Of a stretch of 7,910 bases of DNA, positions 1-6,568 are shown piece after piece. Within the stretch, counting starts at the first letter, position 1; every line of letters begins with the position of its first letter. The stretch covers positions 1-7,910 of the forward strand of contig JAGKWX010000041.1 in the NCBI GenBank assembly GCA_021151585.1. Direction: 5' to 3'. Both the position numbers and the translations under genes were made by a program. Below the pieces are notes generated by a model. That model was given only the letters and a program-made list of their open reading frames with translations. It was not told where the DNA came from and ran no database searches. This DNA is from Alphaproteobacteria bacterium (lineage in GTDB: Bacteria; Pseudomonadota; Gammaproteobacteria; JAGOUN01).

Positions 1-889
1 ATTCCCATGCGGCTTCAGTTTCATAGCGATCATAACCTACTAATCGCCTTACAATAGAACCATTTTTTTCCTCAACATGAGCTTGATCGTTTTTTTTGTA
101 AATACGTGCCCGCGTGAAGGTAATATTATTCGCTTCACAATAATGCATTACATCGTAGTTAATAAATTCGCAACCGTTATCAACATCAAAGCCGAGTATT
201 TTAAAGGGTAATAATTGGCCAGCTATATCAAGCCCTAAAATTACATCATCCGCACTTTTTCTAATCAAAGCAATACATTCTGTCCAGGTAGTGACAATAT
301 CCGTCATCACTAATGTGTTGAGAAAAACACCCCGAGTGGTTTCACCGCAGTGAGCGACCAGGTCAGCTTCAAAAAATCCTGGCTCTTCTTCATTCCAATC
401 AGAAAAAGTTCGTACCTTGATTTGATTTTTCAATATGTTTCCTGGAGAGGTTGTTGATAAACCGTTATAAACTTTTATCCGCTCATTTTTTAAAAGGCGG
501 TCAAAAGTTGCTGAGCTTATAGATAATACTTTTTCTTTGATCTCAGCATTTAAACGCAGGTGGCCGTGTTTCTCTAAAGAAGTTAATAATTCTGGAATAA
601 AGGGAACGATACGTTTAGAACAAATCAGATTGCTAGCGTGCCAAATTAATTCGAGAACTTGTACTACCGACTCATCGTAATAGGGGCGTTTCCCTCGCTT
701 TTTCAATGCTTCAACGGGATTAATAACATTAGTATTAAGCAATTTAATGGCATGTTTGCGCTCATAGCCTGTTGCGGCCACAAAACCATCTAATAACTTA
801 TTTTTTAGCTTCCAGTCACTACTTTGATATTTTTCTTGGACACTCGTTAACATCTCTTTTCGAGCTTGTAGACTCATTAAGCTGCCCAT
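1..889 (-). CDS. DDE-type (DD35E) IS transposase, 3' end beyond window
   Basis: This transposase would cut and join the ends of its own insertion sequence. Translation from ATG at 889 gives 296 uninterrupted residues to the window edge. Residues about 30-52 look like a helix-turn-helix that would bind the IS ends. An integrase-type RNase H-like catalytic core follows: Asp176 in EADLVAH, Asp237 in GFDVDNG, and Glu273 in QAHVEEKN, with exactly 35 residues between the second Asp and the Glu. The start is supported by AAGGAGG (901-895) five bases upstream; Met5 is an alternative. The QAHVEEKNGSIVRR stretch and the ADLVAHCG motif resemble rve/integrase-core transposases often labelled IS481-like or ISNCY. 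The exact IS family is not certain from sequence alone. The catalytic triad is intact, so the enzyme may be active, but the C-terminus and the other IS end are outside the window. Confidence 0.88.
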   Translation of the reverse strand, partial: MGSLMSLQARKEMLTSVQEKYQSSDWKLKNKLLDGFVAATGYERKHAIKLLNTNVINPVEALKKRGKRPYYDESVVQVLELIWHASNLICSKRIVPFIPELLTSLEKHGHLRLNAEIKEKVLSISSATFDRLLKNERIKVYNGLSTTSPGNILKNQIKVRTFSDWNEEEPGFFEADLVAHCGETTRGVFLNTLVMTDIVTTWTECIALIRKSADDVILGLDIAGQLLPFKILGFDVDNGCEFINYDVMHYCEANNITFTRARIYKKNDQAHVEEKNGSIVRRLVGYDRYETEAAWE

Positions 890-925
890 GGTTGCCTCCT
901 TATTACACAATAATTGATTTAATTA

Positions 926-981
926 GTGTGATTTTATTTGAGGAAACTACTTTATAGTAGTGTCATTTTTTATGAGTCAAT
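926..981. repeat. Imperfect direct repeats in the right end of the IS
   Basis: Two imperfect copies start at 926 (TAGTGTGATTTTATTTGAGG) and 958 (TAGTGTCATTTTTTATGAGT). They match at about 18 of 24 positions and lie 32 bp apart, outside the transposase gene. Repeated subterminal boxes of this kind are typical transposase-binding sites, so these probably mark the right IS end. The outer boundary is most likely near 979, where the element read inward would begin TGACTCAT. The partner end is not in the window, so neither the terminal inverted repeat nor the target-site duplication can be confirmed. Confidence 0.5.
951..980 (-). promoter_or_regulatory. Candidate transposase promoter with overlapping palindrome
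   Basis: Read on the minus strand, TTGACT (980-975) and TATAAA (956-951) are separated by 18 bases and face the transposase start. They match the sigma70 consensus at 5 of 6 positions each. The -10 box sits inside a perfect inverted repeat, ACTACT-TTAT-AGTAGT (946-961), a possible operator or transposase-binding site. The outermost T of the -35 box lies at or just beyond the presumed IS edge, so promoter strength may depend on the insertion site. This is pattern matching only. Confidence 0.45.
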
Positions 982-1297
982 GCGTCGGCAAAGCTAATTG
1001 TCACTTAACAAAAAAGTATCGTTACAGAGAACGCAAAAGGGGCTGCCGTTTGTCGAGTTTTACTTAAAAATACCTAAAATCAAAACGAATGAAACTCAAT
1101 CTCTTAGGTGTATTTGCCGCACACCACATGCGCAATTTATTGCTGAAAAATTCCACCAAGGTGATCGTTTGCTGGTAAAAGGCGCGCTAGATGCTGTCGT
1201 GCGATGCTTTGAATATGGTTATATGAATGAGGTCACGATTTTAGTCAAGCAAAGCTACTTGTTTAATCAAGCGATGGTGCATCAGTTGGCTTTCTAA
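972..1297 (+). pseudogene. SSB-like OB-fold protein, frame split at an A6 tract (programmed -1 frameshift or pseudogene)
   Basis: The frame that ends at 1297 encodes an SSB-like OB fold that would bind single-stranded DNA: GLPFVEFYLKIPK, then CRTPHAQFIAEKFHQGDRLLVKGAL, which mirrors the SSB pattern of frame, helix and 'KGDxVxVxGxL'. In that frame the only upstream start is TTG at 998, right after an in-frame TAA, and it lacks the first beta strand. The missing strand is found in another frame from ATG 972 (MSQCVGKANCHLTKK). The two join if ribosomes slip back one base at A_AAA_AAG (1010-1016), giving 108 residues, close to the 103 of the OB-fold gene at 4681. No good Shine-Dalgarno precedes 972 or 998. 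The IS end lies at about 979, so the native 5' end may have been replaced. It may be a programmed frameshift, a pseudogene, or a miscalled homopolymer. Confidence 0.55.
1010..1016 (+). promoter_or_regulatory. Candidate -1 slippery heptamer A_AAA_AAG
   Basis: In the frame starting at ATG 972 the codons read ACA AAA AAG. This puts the heptamer in exactly the phase of the efficient bacterial -1 slippery site known from dnaX. A one-base slip leads straight into the SSB-like frame that stops at 1297. I did not identify an upstream Shine-Dalgarno-like stimulator or a clear downstream pseudoknot. Loss of a single A from a longer tract would give the same picture. Confidence 0.35.
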
Positions 1298-1361
1298 TGA
1301 ATTTGAATACCCCCCAAACCAACTTTAGACACGATAACCAAAAAAATAATGAGGTAATACT

Positions 1362-3986
1362 ATGTGGCAACCTAACACTAACGACTACAAAGCACGCATT
1401 CGCCAAGAACTGGCAATGCAAGTAAATGTCGAGTTTTTATATTTTTTACTGCAAGAAGCGATTCGGCTATTAGAGAATAGGCAACAAGAATATAAGAAAA
1501 AACTATCCTGGTTTAGCAAGGAATATTGGCACAATAAATCGTTTATAAAACGTAGTCAGTCTGTCATCGATAATTTCAAGCAATTATCTCCTGAAACAGG
1601 GAAATTTCAGTTATCTAAATTGTTCGCTAGTCTTTCAGCAGTACATAATTTATTGCGTGAAAATTGCACTGATGACGCAGTATTGGCGTTTGTAGCGGCG
1701 AGTGAAGAAGCCCGTCGTTATAATGATTTTTCTGGCCAAGTCTATTATGCTATTAAATCATCGCTGGTTAAATTATGCTTTGATTTATCTTCCGAATATT
1801 ATCAAAAACAATTGAAAAAACTGTATGAAAAAGCCGATGAACTCGCGCTCGTACCCCGTATTCAATCAACCTTAAGATTAGATCGAATCCCGCAAATGGT
1901 TAAGAACTCTATTTTCTACAAAATAGGGCAGCGCACTCAAGTAGAGGAAATGTGGCTAGATGCTGCGTTTCCACAGAGACTTGCGACACCTTCATCTATC
2001 AACACCTCTCGGTTAAATACATATAAAGATGATTTGTCTGTTCCCGCCTCTGTTTCGTTTGAACGATGCAAAGATTTACGCAATCAAGTGAGTTTATCCG
2101 CAACTAGAGCTCAACAAGCACTATCCGCGTTGTGTCGAATTCACGACAATTCATTATTAAGTGATATAGAAAAAGCCGCGATGCGAATTAAACGCTTTAC
2201 CCTCACTAAAAAAACAGGACGAAGATCAGTGATGATTCTGGTGCAAGAACTAAAAGCGTTGCGTCAATTTGATCACAATGTGTTTTCAAAAGTGAAAACA
2301 CAAGATGATTTGAAGCAGATATTTAAGAAAATCAATCATATTCAACAGAACATCGATAAACGGCTTAAACATCTCAAACAATTGCCGCTTATGCAGGTTG
2401 ATGTCAGTGTATTGTCTAACCCGGAACAATCGTTTAATCAATTAATTCATCTTATTCAGCAACAAGCGCATCACTATGCACTAGAAACGCAATTTATGCA
2501 TGAGCGCCAATCGTTGCCTGCTTTAAAAGTGGAAGGTGAGATGCGTCAATCCGACGCGGCTGCCGAGTGGAAAAAATTGCGTTTAACGGTTCTTGAAATT
2601 GCAGAATGTTATCGTATGCCGATCGCTTTACCTACGGTGGAAAGTATAGAATTATTACTTGACTCATTAGAAGGGTATAGCCATCAGGAGATAGGCTCCG
2701 GCTGCTTACTTGATCCCGATAAATTGGTCTCTGTTTCGGATTTATCGACTCTGACATATTTTATCTTTGCACGACGCTATGCCGCTATGCCGATGGATGA
2801 CAGCACGCAAACTGTCTTTATGCCGCTTGAGTTTGATAAAAAGCGTGGTCTCATTTTACATTCCGCGATTCAGGGGAGTCGCTTTGCGGATTTATTCGAC
2901 ATCTTGCAAGCCTTAAAAGCAACACCGTTGCTGCATTACAGTGTGCGATTAGTCGTGAGCGCGATGATACAAGAATCTCGCACTAGCAAAGATTATGCGA
3001 CATTGTATACACTTTTAGAAGCGTTATTAAATAATGGTTATGCGGCATTTGTGAGCGATCATCATGCTTTACCTGTGAATAAGCATTGGGTCATGAAGTA
3101 TCTGCCGTATGCAGTAGAAGCACCTCCGAATCCGCAAGCCACCAGCTTTGTGCGAACGCGATTGCTCGGTAACGGTTATGTCACTTCTGCGACAGTGTTT
3201 CCCTTGCCTAAATATGCGAGTGATGAAATTCCCTCTCGCAAAGTGTCTGTTGATTTGGATATGTTATCAGGCAGCCCTGAAGTGCATCGAGGTTCACTCT
3301 CACAATCATCATTAAGGAACAGCTTGGTACTTGTGAGTAGCTCGCCAGAGCGCAGAAAAGCGAGCGTGGATCGTTTAGAAGATGTCTGTAGTCAACTCGT
3401 CATTCACGCTAAAAGCATCATGAGCAAGCATCAAGACTTTGGGATGGTCGCAAATTATGAACAAAATAACCCCGTTGGCTACAATAGCATCCGCATGATG
3501 CATCAATGCGCGCAGCAAAACGGACACGACAACTACTTGGTTATGATTTATATATTAATCACTTGGTATTACACACGACGTGAAAACAAGCTTTACACCG
3601 ATGAATGTAGTGCTTACCAGCCAATGCTTGAGACCTGCTTCCTGTTAGGCGAAGCGCTTATCGCGCATTTAAGCCGTCCACAAGCAATTGATTATAAAAT
3701 TTTTGAGCGGTTATTAAATCTTGAAACCAAACACTTAGCCAGCTCCGCAAGAAAATTACATACCACGCTATTAAAGTTGATTCCTTACGCGCATTTAGGC
3801 TTAGCGTTAAGTGAAGAAGATTTCGCCTTAATCGATATTGCCACAAAATGTGTGAATCAGTTTCCGAATATTTTTGGCGTAAATCTAGAGGGTATGATCA
3901 AAGACGCGATGGTTGAGTCACTCATTGAATATCGCGGAGCCAATAAATCACTTTACTCATCACGACTCTTTGGCAAGCTGTGTTGA
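1362..3986 (+). CDS. Large 874-residue protein of unknown function
   Basis: I do not recognise a family. ATG 1362 is well placed: GAGG (1351-1354) precedes it by seven bases. The protein appears cytosolic, with no signal peptide or membrane segment, and is mostly helical. Heptad-like charged stretches lie near residues 25-55 and 290-345 (QDDLKQIFKKINHIQQNIDK). A Ser/Arg-rich, probably disordered linker at about 620-675 carries a motif twice, RKVSVD (626-631) and RKASVD (665-670). A helical C-terminal domain of about 200 residues follows. No nucleotide-binding, helicase or nuclease motif was seen. The next gene starts inside its last codons, so they are almost certainly co-translated. With SSB-like genes on both sides it may serve DNA maintenance or transfer of a mobile element. 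The phospho-acceptor-like linker would also suit a secreted effector. Both ideas are inference. Confidence 0.85.
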   Translation: MWQPNTNDYKARIRQELAMQVNVEFLYFLLQEAIRLLENRQQEYKKKLSWFSKEYWHNKSFIKRSQSVIDNFKQLSPETGKFQLSKLFASLSAVHNLLRENCTDDAVLAFVAASEEARRYNDFSGQVYYAIKSSLVKLCFDLSSEYYQKQLKKLYEKADELALVPRIQSTLRLDRIPQMVKNSIFYKIGQRTQVEEMWLDAAFPQRLATPSSINTSRLNTYKDDLSVPASVSFERCKDLRNQVSLSATRAQQALSALCRIHDNSLLSDIEKAAMRIKRFTLTKKTGRRSVMILVQELKALRQFDHNVFSKVKTQDDLKQIFKKINHIQQNIDKRLKHLKQLPLMQVDVSVLSNPEQSFNQLIHLIQQQAHHYALETQFMHERQSLPALKVEGEMRQSDAAAEWKKLRLTVLEIAECYRMPIALPTVESIELLLDSLEGYSHQEIGSGCLLDPDKLVSVSDLSTLTYFIFARRYAAMPMDDSTQTVFMPLEFDKKRGLILHSAIQGSRFADLFDILQALKATPLLHYSVRLVVSAMIQESRTSKDYATLYTLLEALLNNGYAAFVSDHHALPVNKHWVMKYLPYAVEAPPNPQATSFVRTRLLGNGYVTSATVFPLPKYASDEIPSRKVSVDLDMLSGSPEVHRGSLSQSSLRNSLVLVSSSPERRKASVDRLEDVCSQLVIHAKSIMSKHQDFGMVANYEQNNPVGYNSIRMMHQCAQQNGHDNYLVMIYILITWYYTRRENKLYTDECSAYQPMLETCFLLGEALIAHLSRPQAIDYKIFERLLNLETKHLASSARKLHTTLLKLIPYAHLGLALSEEDFALIDIATKCVNQFPNIFGVNLEGMIKDAMVESLIEYRGANKSLYSSRLFGKLC

Positions 3987-4669
3987 GTAACACGCAAGAT
4001 GAACTCAAACAAACTTCTGATAACTCAGCATTTTTTATGCAAGTTGATCATTGGCAACGACGCGCAAAAGTAGCGATGGAAGGAGGAGAAAAAGACTGGC
4101 CACGTGATTTAAAAAATTATTTGCCGAGCGGTGATCAACTAAAAACACTCAATCCAGCAATTAAAAATGCATGGCTGCATTTACAAAAATTATCACCAGA
4201 ATTTCAAGCAACCCATAGCGAAGCCGAAGAAAAGGAAAATTCATTCATAGCGCTTTCTAATGACAATCTCAATAAACTTTCAATAAAAGAGGCTCAACAA
4301 GAATTCATGCGTTATGTAACGTTTATTTTTGCATCACAATTACATTTAGCGCAAGAATACATGGATCACCTTATCCCAACGTGGGAATCGCATGGAAAAC
4401 TCGCAACCTCCGTTAAAATAGTGTTGATGCTATTAGAGTGTTATGAGCTGCATTATCGCGACTTTTGTGATGTTGGTGTCGATAAAGTGTATGCGTTGAA
4501 AAAGCGTTTTGAAAACAATCAGTACGCATTACATCACACAGGTATGCCGGAAAGTATCCATAACAGAACCATGGCCGTTGGCTATAGTCGGCTGCGTATG
4601 GTGTTATTTTCTATTGCAACACCAACAACACCCAAAAGAACTTTTTTCGGAACACCGACAAGAAAATAG
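3980..4669 (+). CDS. 229-residue helical protein of unknown function, coupled to the upstream gene
   Basis: No family is recognised. GTG 3980 overlaps the upstream stop (TGA 3984-3986) by seven bases and TTG 3983 is an in-frame alternative. No clear Shine-Dalgarno is present, so translation probably depends on re-initiation by ribosomes finishing the 874-residue gene. The protein is mostly alpha-helical, with an amphipathic stretch at residues 103-163 (AQQEFMRYVTFIFASQLHLA, then VKIVLMLLECYELHY), and no signal peptide or clear transmembrane helix. The C-terminus (211-229) is basic and Thr/Pro-rich, with three Thr-Pro pairs (T214, T217, T225) in ATPTTPKRTFFGTPTRK, and is probably disordered. 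Coupling to a neighbour implies fixed stoichiometry, so it may be a partner subunit of the large protein. The following OB-fold gene has its ribosome site inside this gene's stop codon. Confidence 0.82.
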   Translation: MLSNTQDELKQTSDNSAFFMQVDHWQRRAKVAMEGGEKDWPRDLKNYLPSGDQLKTLNPAIKNAWLHLQKLSPEFQATHSEAEEKENSFIALSNDNLNKLSIKEAQQEFMRYVTFIFASQLHLAQEYMDHLIPTWESHGKLATSVKIVLMLLECYELHYRDFCDVGVDKVYALKKRFENNQYALHHTGMPESIHNRTMAVGYSRLRMVLFSIATPTTPKRTFFGTPTRK

Positions 4670-4680
4670 GAGCTTATACA

Positions 4681-4992
4681 ATGAGTACTTTTGCAAAATT
4701 ATGGATCATGGGCTATATCGGGGATCGACCAAAGTTCTCCGATAAATCCGAAAATTTATTAGCTTCATTTCAAGTCGCCGTCAACAGAAAATCAAAGGAC
4801 GATGATACGCAAGCCACTGATTGGTATGACATTTTATGTGAAAACCAGTTGGCAGATTTCGCAGAAAGAGTGTTGAAGAAAGGAATGCTGGTTTATGTGC
4901 AAGCGCGTCCTGCGTTTGAAGAATCAAAAAACATTATTGGTGAAAAAGACAATCGACCGAGATTTTTAGCGAGTGAGATCAGTATTATTTAA
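4681..4992 (+). CDS. Short SSB-like OB-fold protein
   Basis: This looks like a single-stranded-DNA-binding OB-fold protein of 103 residues. Segments follow SSB in order: first strand and loop LWIMGYIGDRP (7-17), second strand LLASFQVAVNRK (26-37), TDWYDILC (46-53) in place of the SSB 'eWhrvv' strand, then helix and strand QLADFAERVLKKGMLVYVQA (56-75), and a closing strand near RFLASEISII. It lacks the long disordered linker and acidic DDDIPF-type tail of chromosomal SSB, so it probably does not recruit the usual SSB partners. ATG 4681 has AGGAG (4668-4672) eight bases upstream, overlapping the previous stop codon, which indicates coupling. Short SSB-like proteins are common on plasmids, phages and conjugative elements. 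It could instead be a PriB-like primosomal protein. Confidence 0.78.
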   Translation: MSTFAKLWIMGYIGDRPKFSDKSENLLASFQVAVNRKSKDDDTQATDWYDILCENQLADFAERVLKKGMLVYVQARPAFEESKNIIGEKDNRPRFLASEISII

Positions 4993-5007
4993 ATTATAGA
5001 CTATAAT
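4993..5007. promoter_or_regulatory. Perfect 7-bp inverted repeat overlapping a TATAAT box
   Basis: ATTATAG-A-CTATAAT is a perfect palindrome with a one-base centre. It lies directly after the OB-fold stop codon and 21 bases before the next start. Its right arm contains TATAAT (5002-5007), a consensus -10 box for the gene at 5029. No convincing -35 box is present 16-18 bases upstream. It could be an operator placed over a promoter, separating this gene from the operon to its left. The region is AT-rich, so chance is possible. Confidence 0.35.
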
Positions 5008-5028
5008 ATTTAAAAAAATGGAGTATGT

Positions 5029-5904
5029 ATGCAAAGATTATCTTTTTTTAGAAGATCAGTGTCAACAATAATAAAACCACCAGCCAGCCTAACAATTTAC
5101 GTTTGGCATTCAGGAAGATATGATGACAATAGAGAGAGCTTTATAAGAATACCTCAAAATAAGGCCATTCTAGATTTAAATATCAAATCAGATAAACAGA
5201 AAATTTCACACGCCTCTTGTGAGATTGAAATTGATTTTTCTAGTTTGTCAAGCTCAGATCAGATTGTCAAACTTACAAGATCTGCATTAATCTATTCAGA
5301 AGAATATAGAACGATTAAAAATAATATAGGATTAACGCCAGATTTACAGCAATTATTCATTGAAAAATATTCAAATACTCCAATAACTTCAATGAAGTTA
5401 TATTTGAGTTTATATCCTGATGATTCAGATGAAAATTCCAGTCAATTAGATATTTTTTCTAAAAGAATGCGCCCATTGTTGAAAGAAAAAAATATGGATT
5501 TTCAAGAAAAAGGAATGCTTTCTTTAACCGAAATAAGTTTAACTAATCTGAAATTTGAAAGAATAATATCTGCATTAGTCGAAATACTAACATTTAAAAT
5601 TAGCAACAATATTGTTGTTATAGATGAGATGCGAGCATCGAATAGATATTTTTTACCAGATGTATTTGATCGGCATTTCAAAGATGAAGATGATTTAAAG
5701 TTAGGCGCTAATTTTGCTTGCTCAACTTTAATTACACAAATATTATCGGCCGGATTGGGAGAAAATAACTATGCTCAGTTATCTAATGAGGCTGAAGAAA
5801 TTTTAGGCCACAGAAACGCTTATCCTGAATTTGTGTATACTATTGCGGAGTTGGCCAGAAAACAATCTGAACTCAATGATTCGCCAAGTATAAAAAATAG
5901 TTAG
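5029..5904 (+). CDS. Possible permuted papain-like (His...Cys) hydrolase, 291 residues
   Basis: Role tentative: a cysteine hydrolase, possibly an effector or toxin. After a predicted strand, LTIYVWHSGRY (21-31), comes ISHASCEIEID (59-69), which resembles the 'vGHaSLei' motif carrying the His in circularly permuted papain-fold enzymes. Far downstream, LGANFACSTLITQILSAGLG (225-244) resembles the 'nNCSTlv..aL.aG' motif with the nucleophile, here Cys231, at a helix start. His before Cys is the order expected for permuted NlpC/P60- or LRAT-like folds. The ~160 residues between are longer than in many members and I assign nothing there. No signal peptide or membrane segment is seen. ATG 5029 has GGAG (5020-5023) five bases upstream. 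Arginine is mostly AGA here, while the genes at 1362-4669 favour CGN, so this gene probably has a different origin. If the motif match is chance, the function is unknown. Confidence 0.78.
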   Translation: MQRLSFFRRSVSTIIKPPASLTIYVWHSGRYDDNRESFIRIPQNKAILDLNIKSDKQKISHASCEIEIDFSSLSSSDQIVKLTRSALIYSEEYRTIKNNIGLTPDLQQLFIEKYSNTPITSMKLYLSLYPDDSDENSSQLDIFSKRMRPLLKEKNMDFQEKGMLSLTEISLTNLKFERIISALVEILTFKISNNIVVIDEMRASNRYFLPDVFDRHFKDEDDLKLGANFACSTLITQILSAGLGENNYAQLSNEAEEILGHRNAYPEFVYTIAELARKQSELNDSPSIKNS

Positions 5905-5929
5905 AGTGAAAACACATAATTTGAGGCTC

Positions 5930-5959
5930 TGGGTTGAGTTGAATGGATCGACCAGCCCA
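5930..5959. terminator. Strong hairpin between convergent genes, possible bidirectional terminator
   Basis: TGGGTTG (5930-5936) pairs with CAGCCCA (5953-5959), with one G-U pair. Inside it, past a single bulged A, GTTGA (5938-5942) pairs with TCGAC (5948-5952), closing a five-base loop. The twelve-pair stem sits between the stop of the gene at 5029-5904 and the 3' end of the leftward gene at 5996-6262, where a shared terminator is expected. There is no clean T-tract on either side, so it is not a canonical intrinsic terminator. It may be an mRNA-stabilising 3' structure or a remnant of a mobile end. Confidence 0.4.
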
Positions 5960-5995
5960 CTCCCTGATAAACTCCTTTTCAGAACACTAACTTGA

Positions 5996-6262
5996 TTATT
6001 TTTTCTTAATAAACTCATCGTATAATTTTTTATTTTCTTCCTGTGATGCGATAGACCGATCGTATTGTGAAATTGCTGCACTAAAAGCTTGTACTTTAAA
6101 TGATTTTTTGTCGTCAAATGAAAAACGTGAATATATATCCTTCGCTTTATTTATGTTTTTTTCCTTCAATGCTTGATGTCCTTGTTTAAGGAGAAGCATT
6201 CCTTGTTGCGATGGAAGAATGTGTTTAAATAAGCGGCAGAACACTGCTGTTATATTTTTCAT
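5996..6262 (-). CDS. 88-residue helical protein of unknown function
   Basis: No family is recognised with confidence. Translation starts at ATG 6262, with GGAG (read leftwards) seven bases upstream, the main reason to accept this small gene. The N-terminus, MKNITAVFCRLFKHILPSQQ, is mildly hydrophobic but is not a clear signal peptide. Residues 21-70 (LLLKQGHQALKEKNINKAKD onward) look like two or three amphipathic helices with the spacing of a tetratricopeptide-type helical hairpin. The end, EENKKLYDEFIKKK, is strongly charged and basic. It is transcribed toward the 291-residue gene, with the 5930-5959 hairpin between them, and away from the toxin cassette. It could be an adaptor or immunity-type protein for a neighbour, but that rests only on position. 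Confidence 0.6.
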   Translation of the reverse strand: MKNITAVFCRLFKHILPSQQGMLLLKQGHQALKEKNINKAKDIYSRFSFDDKKSFKVQAFSAAISQYDRSIASQEENKKLYDEFIKKK

Positions 6263-6412
6263 AATAATGCTCCAGAAGTTTTATACATTATCAATTAAAT
6301 TTTATCAAAAAACAAAAAAACAGTCCAGATTTTTATCAGTAATTTGTTATTTTTAAGATAGTTTTTTCTACTAGTTTGCTCCTTCGCTAGATCATGATAT
6401 TGTTGCATCTGC

Positions 6413-6442
6413 TTGCAAAGATTAGGCGCTTATATGTATAAA
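6413..6442 (+). promoter_or_regulatory. Candidate sigma70-type promoter
   Basis: TTGCAA (6413-6418) and TATAAA (6437-6442) are separated by 18 bases. They match the -35 box at 4 of 6 and the -10 box at 5 of 6 positions. The promoter would drive the small gene at 6569 and the toxin-like gene at 6815, with a leader of about 120 bases. It is in an AT-rich region, so the match may be chance. Confidence 0.35.
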
Positions 6443-6528
6443 TTTGTTTATTGATTAAAAGAAGCAGGTAAAGGGGCTTGGGTTGTGGAGCGCTTTACTC
6501 TCAAAAATCGATGTTTTATACATTTATG

Positions 6529-6537
6529 TGATATTAT
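6529..6537 (+). promoter_or_regulatory. Candidate extended -10 promoter element
   Basis: TGATATTAT fits the extended -10 pattern TGnTATAAT with one mismatch and lies 31 bases before the small gene's ATG. No good -35 box is seen, which extended -10 promoters do not need. A start a few bases downstream would give a leader of roughly 25 bases including the GAGG ribosome site. Confidence 0.3.
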
Positions 6538-6568
6538 GCTAGATAAAATAAATCTGAGGTATCTAACC

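Larger units (their letters stand above)
6263..6568. other. Non-coding region between divergent genes
   Basis: About 306 bases separate the leftward gene (start 6262) and the rightward small gene (start 6569). No convincing ORF is present: an in-frame GTG at 6485 could extend the small gene by 28 residues but lacks support. The stretch is very AT-rich, with A and T runs near 6296-6370. It holds two candidate rightward promoters, at 6413-6442 and 6529-6537. I see no tRNA or known riboswitch. Confidence 0.6.

Noticed and set aside
772..957. 61-codon plus-strand ORF
   Set aside because: It is antisense to the 5' end of the transposase, which has an intact catalytic triad and a strong Shine-Dalgarno.
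3658..3846. 62-codon minus-strand ORF
   Set aside because: It lies wholly within the 874-residue gene, without its own ribosome site or recognisable product.
4509..4745. 78-codon plus-strand ORF
   Set aside because: It overlaps the end of the 229-residue gene and the start of the OB-fold gene in a third frame and has no domain features.
5803..6117. 104-codon minus-strand ORF
   Set aside because: It overlaps the 3' end of the 291-residue gene and most of the 88-residue gene, which has the better start site.
6485..6568. GTG 6485 as the start of the small gene
   Set aside because: There is no suitable Shine-Dalgarno, and the extension covers a candidate promoter. ATG 6569 has GAGG at good spacing.
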